This document shows positions 44,607 to 47,587 of a stretch of DNA of 47,587 bases, in pieces. The stretch is taken from contig JASWJB010000332.1 of the NCBI GenBank assembly GCA_032433595.1, positions 1 to 47,587 on the forward strand. Reading direction: 5' to 3'. Each line of letters starts with the position of its first letter. The stretch's first letter is position 1. Source of the DNA: Conoideocrella luteorostrata (taxonomy: Eukaryota; Ascomycota; Sordariomycetes; Hypocreales; Clavicipitaceae). The notes under the pieces were generated by a model. That model was not told the origin of the DNA and did not search any database. It saw only the letters and a program-made list of their open reading frames with translations. The position numbers were made by a program, and so were the translations under genes.

Positions 44607-45170
44607 ATGGATCCAGATCGCGACGCAGACGGGGACGACGCAACAGCCATGGCCCAAGCCATGGGCTTCTCATCATTCGGCACCCAAGATCCCCCCCAAA
44701 AGAAGAGAAGATACAACGCCGCCACAGATGCTGTGACGTCTACGCAACAGCATCTGCAAGAACGCAATCGACAATCAGCAACAGGATCCAACTCGACGCC
44801 TTTGGGAACGCTGAAACAGCCAGCCGCAAACTCAGATGAGATTGATTTGCATGACGACGACGAAGATGGTAATTCAGGTATTGCCGCGTCGCATAGACCC
44901 GCAGAGGAGGTCCCCCAAGCAATAACAGCGCCGCCTGTAGGGTTGCCGGCTCGTCCTGCCCCTGGAACTGGCTTCGTTGGGTCAGCTTCGAAACCTTCGT
45001 CGCAGGGTCGATCTGAGAAGAATCCCCGGCGGCATAATGAGCTTTGGTACCAGGGATACTATGATAGTACATCGAATGAGAATCCCTGGGAACGGCTCGA
45101 GAAAGCTATGGGATTAGAAAGCAAGGGAGTTTGGGTTCCTAGGCAAACACACGCGCCAATGACGACTTGA
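44607..45170 (+). CDS. Unrecognised conserved-looking hydrophilic protein
   Basis: Predicted 187-aa intronless protein of no family I can name. The N terminus is acidic (MDPDRDADGDDATAMAQAMG) and leads into MGFSSFGTQ and the basic PPQKKRRYN, which could act as a nuclear localisation signal. The middle is low-complexity, with an acidic patch (DEIDLHDDDEDG) and a Pro/Ala-rich linker. The C-terminal 45 residues look most constrained, with ELWYQGYYDSTSNENPWERL and EKAMGLESKGVW. The ATG is chosen because it begins this coding-like stretch and follows an AC-rich leader. A nuclear role is inferred from composition only. Confidence 0.72.
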   Translation: MDPDRDADGDDATAMAQAMGFSSFGTQDPPQKKRRYNAATDAVTSTQQHLQERNRQSATGSNSTPLGTLKQPAANSDEIDLHDDDEDGNSGIAASHRPAEEVPQAITAPPVGLPARPAPGTGFVGSASKPSSQGRSEKNPRRHNELWYQGYYDSTSNENPWERLEKAMGLESKGVWVPRQTHAPMTT

Positions 45171-46415
45171 ACCGCCGCATTTCAGCAAACAACATTGGCT
45201 ATTCAGCATAGCTGTCCCACCCAGCAGACGGCCATCCAGTTATATCACCTATCAATCGAGACCAAGACACTTAATTTCAATATTGCGACAGATAATCTGC
45301 GTGAAGAATTCGCGGCGTTGGGACAGACTTGCGCTGTTCTGACGAGACGAATACGGTCACGTGACCAGATTCAACTACACAGCTTGCCTGTGGTTGATAT
45401 GACCTCAACAAACCGGCATATGTTCAAGGCCAATCAGATGGACTGAGTGTCCGCGAGGGATGAAACATCAAGGGTGGGTCATCAATGTTGCTACAGCGTT
45501 GTTGGAGAGTCACGTCCGGACACTGTCGGTCGATCGTCACTGACCCCAGATTTGGATCGGTACGTCTGTATGGCATAGCATGGGGAGATGTTTACTATCG
45601 ACACACTCATCCAGTGTACCCACTACTTGTCCTACTACTATGTAGAGTCATACGAAGCCCCATTTCTGCACGGCGTTCTCCAGAGAACCAGACTATCCGC
45701 TTACAATGGGCAATTTGCTCGTCCAATCGGTTCAGATCCTCCGTCGCCTACCAGCTTCTCGGTAAACGCAACCCTTTTGCATAGTGCTCACAATGCCAGC
45801 TCTGTTCCCATCGTCACACATGGCACTGGTCCTATTGGTACCACTCTGCCGGTAAACAGGGCCCCCTTGTAGCCCTGGCGTTCGGTTACCACGCCCAGGC
45901 ACCAAATAGGATCCCGGCTTAGCCAGGCACAAGAAATCAAGGCGTACATCGTCCAAAGCTCCCCAAGCCTTCCCAGCCCTTTATCCAATCATAAGTCATT
46001 AAATCATAAAATAGCCACAATCGCAACCCCACACTCGGTTCCTCGCCATGTGGAGAGATTGAGTAAATGAGCGCCTAATTGCCGCCCAGCTGCAGGGGGA
46101 TTGGGTAAAAGCAGCAAGAGATCGGGCGCGCCTAACGAGATGCGAGATTGCCGCGCATTTGGCTGCAGGTTCAACTACAGACCATGCTGTCGCGCTTGAG
46201 ATTCGCCAATATGAACTGGTGGTGCGAATGTCGTAGATGCTACAAAAGAAATGCTCGCAGTTTTTCGAGGAATAAATACGCTCAGGTATCTTTTTCAGTA
46301 ATTTTGGGTCCAAGACAAGAAAATGCGTAGTAAGCAACCGCTCTTTTGTGAATTGAAGACCGTGGGAAGAAAGCGCACAATGATATGTGACAAAATCATT
46401 GCCGGAGTCGCAGAT
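45171..46415. other. Intergenic region with 12-bp E-box palindrome
   Basis: Lies between the 3' ends of two genes. GGTCACGTGACC at 45355-45366 is a perfect 12-bp palindrome with a CACGTG core, oddly placed downstream of both neighbouring genes. No coding frame is supported, although a plus-strand frame of 94 codons exists at 45588-45872. Confidence 0.5.
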
Positions 46416-47381
46416 TTAGTACTCGGGAGAAGGGAATCTCTCGCGAGCCTTGCGGTATTCCTTGGGGTGCTTGCGGGCAGCTTTGGCTTGCAGGGACCTG
46501 GGAAATGGCATGTGGTTAGCTTGTGAAAGCCGCCTTAAAAAGATGATGTTCACTAATTTTCTGGCCGCCTCATTGCCCAAAAGGAATAACAAAAAGATGG
46601 CGCTTGCGACCAGCTTCTCAATTCCAGTGCAACGAGACGGCCGTACGTCATGGCGTCGTCCGCGTCGTCCGTGGAAAGGGACTAATTTAGGCAGACTCAC
46701 GAGACTTTCTTCTGTGTCCACTCCAAATCTCCCCGCACCTCGCGCGCATCTCGCATTCCGTCTTGGAATCGCTCCCTGGTCTTGGCAAGACGGGCTTGCG
46801 CCTGCTTTTGCAATTCCGCGAGCTCACGATGCTTTGCGTTCAGTTTACCAGATCTGGAGGTAATCAATTAGTGACTGTGGAGTAAATCAAGTTTTCGTGG
46901 TAGCAGTTCCTCCTTGGGACCCTTATTGGGCAGATGCACACGAAACCCTGCCCAACAGCCATTGGACACCCACCAAACTCGGTAGTTGCAACAATGGCCG
47001 TTTTGTCCCATGTAAAGGACAAAGGGAGGGCGGGCATAACAATATAAGACACACACCCACTTACGTTTGCGCTTGGACCGCCATACTACGGTCAAGGGGA
47101 ATGGGATTGAACGAGTTGGAGAAGCGGTCTTGCATGTATTCCTGGAAATCGATTCCGCTAGCCGAGTGGGCGCTCTCATAATCGTGAGAGCTGCCAATGT
47201 AGCTTGCCGAGGTGCCGGTAAATCCACTGTTGCTGTATGATGCGACGCCCGACGCCGAGCTAATGGAATCATCGCATTCCGGGGGAGACATTGAGTAGTG
47301 GCTGTACGTGGGGTATTGGTTGCCTTTTCCAGGGACCGCCATTGGCATGGAGTAAGACACGTTTGTGAATGGGCCAGACAT
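46416..47381 (-). CDS. Unrecognised protein: Ser/Tyr-rich head, coiled-coil tail
   Basis: Predicted 183-aa protein in three exons: 47381-47065, 46853-46701 and 46497-46416. All junctions are split-codon and frame-consistent (acceptors CCTCCAG and TTCCCAG). The first 80 residues are Ser/Tyr/Pro/Gly-rich with no fold prediction (MSGPFTNVSYSMPM, ATG at 47381). FQEYMQDRFSNSFNPIPLDR then looks conserved. A charged amphipathic helix suited to a coiled coil follows (LNAKHRELAELQKQAQARLA, AREVRGDLEWTQKKVS). The tail is ARKHPKEYRKARERFPSPEY. No family could be named. An upstream in-frame ATG at 47498 would add 39 residues. A (GT)10 repeat lies in its upstream region. Confidence 0.75.
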
Positions 47382-47562
47382 CTTGGGCTGATATGCTGAT
47401 TGTGATGGTGAAGTAAAGTTTCCGGCCTTGTGTGTTGGTGTGACAGCTGAATTGTCAGGTCTAAGCACGAGCTGGAATGCTTGTTGTGATAAAGTCAATG
47501 GAGGTCTTGTCAGAAGACTAAAGTGAGACTTTGGTAGTAGGGCAATGTGTATGTATGTATGA

Positions 47563-47582
47563 GTGTGTGTGTGTGTGTGTGT
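47563..47582. repeat. (GT)10 microsatellite
   Basis: Ten uninterrupted GT units, preceded by ATGTATGTATGAGT, about 180 bp upstream of the start at 47381. Confidence 0.9.
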
Positions 47583-47587
47583 TTGTG

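Noticed and set aside
45588..45872. 94-codon plus-strand frame
   Set aside because: No domain, signal or splice evidence, and base composition like the surrounding intergenic DNA.
1..47587. tRNA, rRNA, CRISPR array or transposase genes
   Set aside because: I looked for T-loop-type GGTTCGANTCC sequences, regularly spaced direct repeats and transposase or reverse-transcriptase motifs and saw none. A tRNA-specific scan would be needed to exclude intron-bearing tRNAs.

Overview
The window is nuclear DNA of a filamentous ascomycete, most likely a Sordariomycete of the order Hypocreales. Genes lie on both strands and carry 0-5 short introns (mostly 48-80 nt, GTRAGT..CTRAC..YAG). Products are typical fungal housekeeping proteins. 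A short motif, TACGGAGTA, is scattered through the intergenic DNA; I associate it with hypocrealean genomes, but that link is from memory. Species is not determined. All gene models were spliced by hand and checked for an unbroken reading frame across every junction.

Layout. 1-3.3 kb: no gene, rich in TACGGAGTA. 3.3-4.9 kb (-): a Golgi GT31 glycosyltransferase. 7.3-9.9 kb: a divergent pair made of a redox-dead PDI-like ER protein ending in RDEL (-) and a prolyl 4-hydroxylase (+). 11.8-13.1 kb (+): APC10/Doc1, with a possible extra coding exon upstream. 16.2-17.3 kb (+): a stomatin-family protein. 18.4-20.4 kb (-) and 20.9-22.1 kb (+): NOP58 and V-ATPase subunit d, divergent. 22.4-23.4 kb (-) and 23.8-24.9 kb (+): mitoribosomal uS15m and cytosolic RPS0/uS2, divergent. 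26.5-32.1 kb (-): a 1,823-aa Lte1-type RasGEF. 32.1-38.6 kb: a gene-poor block full of TACGGAGTA copies. 38.6-41.3 kb (-): SEC18/NSF. 41.9-42.9 kb (+): a CIR_N (LENG1-like) protein, divergent from SEC18. 43.2-43.8 kb (-): a lipocalin-like protein. 44.6-45.2 kb (+) and 46.4-47.4 kb (-): two proteins I do not recognise.

Most genes are conserved cell machinery: ribosome biogenesis and translation, V-ATPase, membrane fusion, cell cycle and RNA processing. The unusual part is the PDI-like/prolyl-4-hydroxylase pair. It resembles the two-subunit design of animal collagen prolyl 4-hydroxylase, in which a PDI serves as a structural, ER-retaining subunit. The PDI-like gene needs two consecutive 8-nt microexons, and these fall exactly over the lost CGHC active site. 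Other structures of note are a perfect 40-bp palindrome flanked by 9-bp direct repeats, folded introns in RPS0, and a diverged sequence element shared by the 3' flanks of APC10 and the LENG1-like gene.
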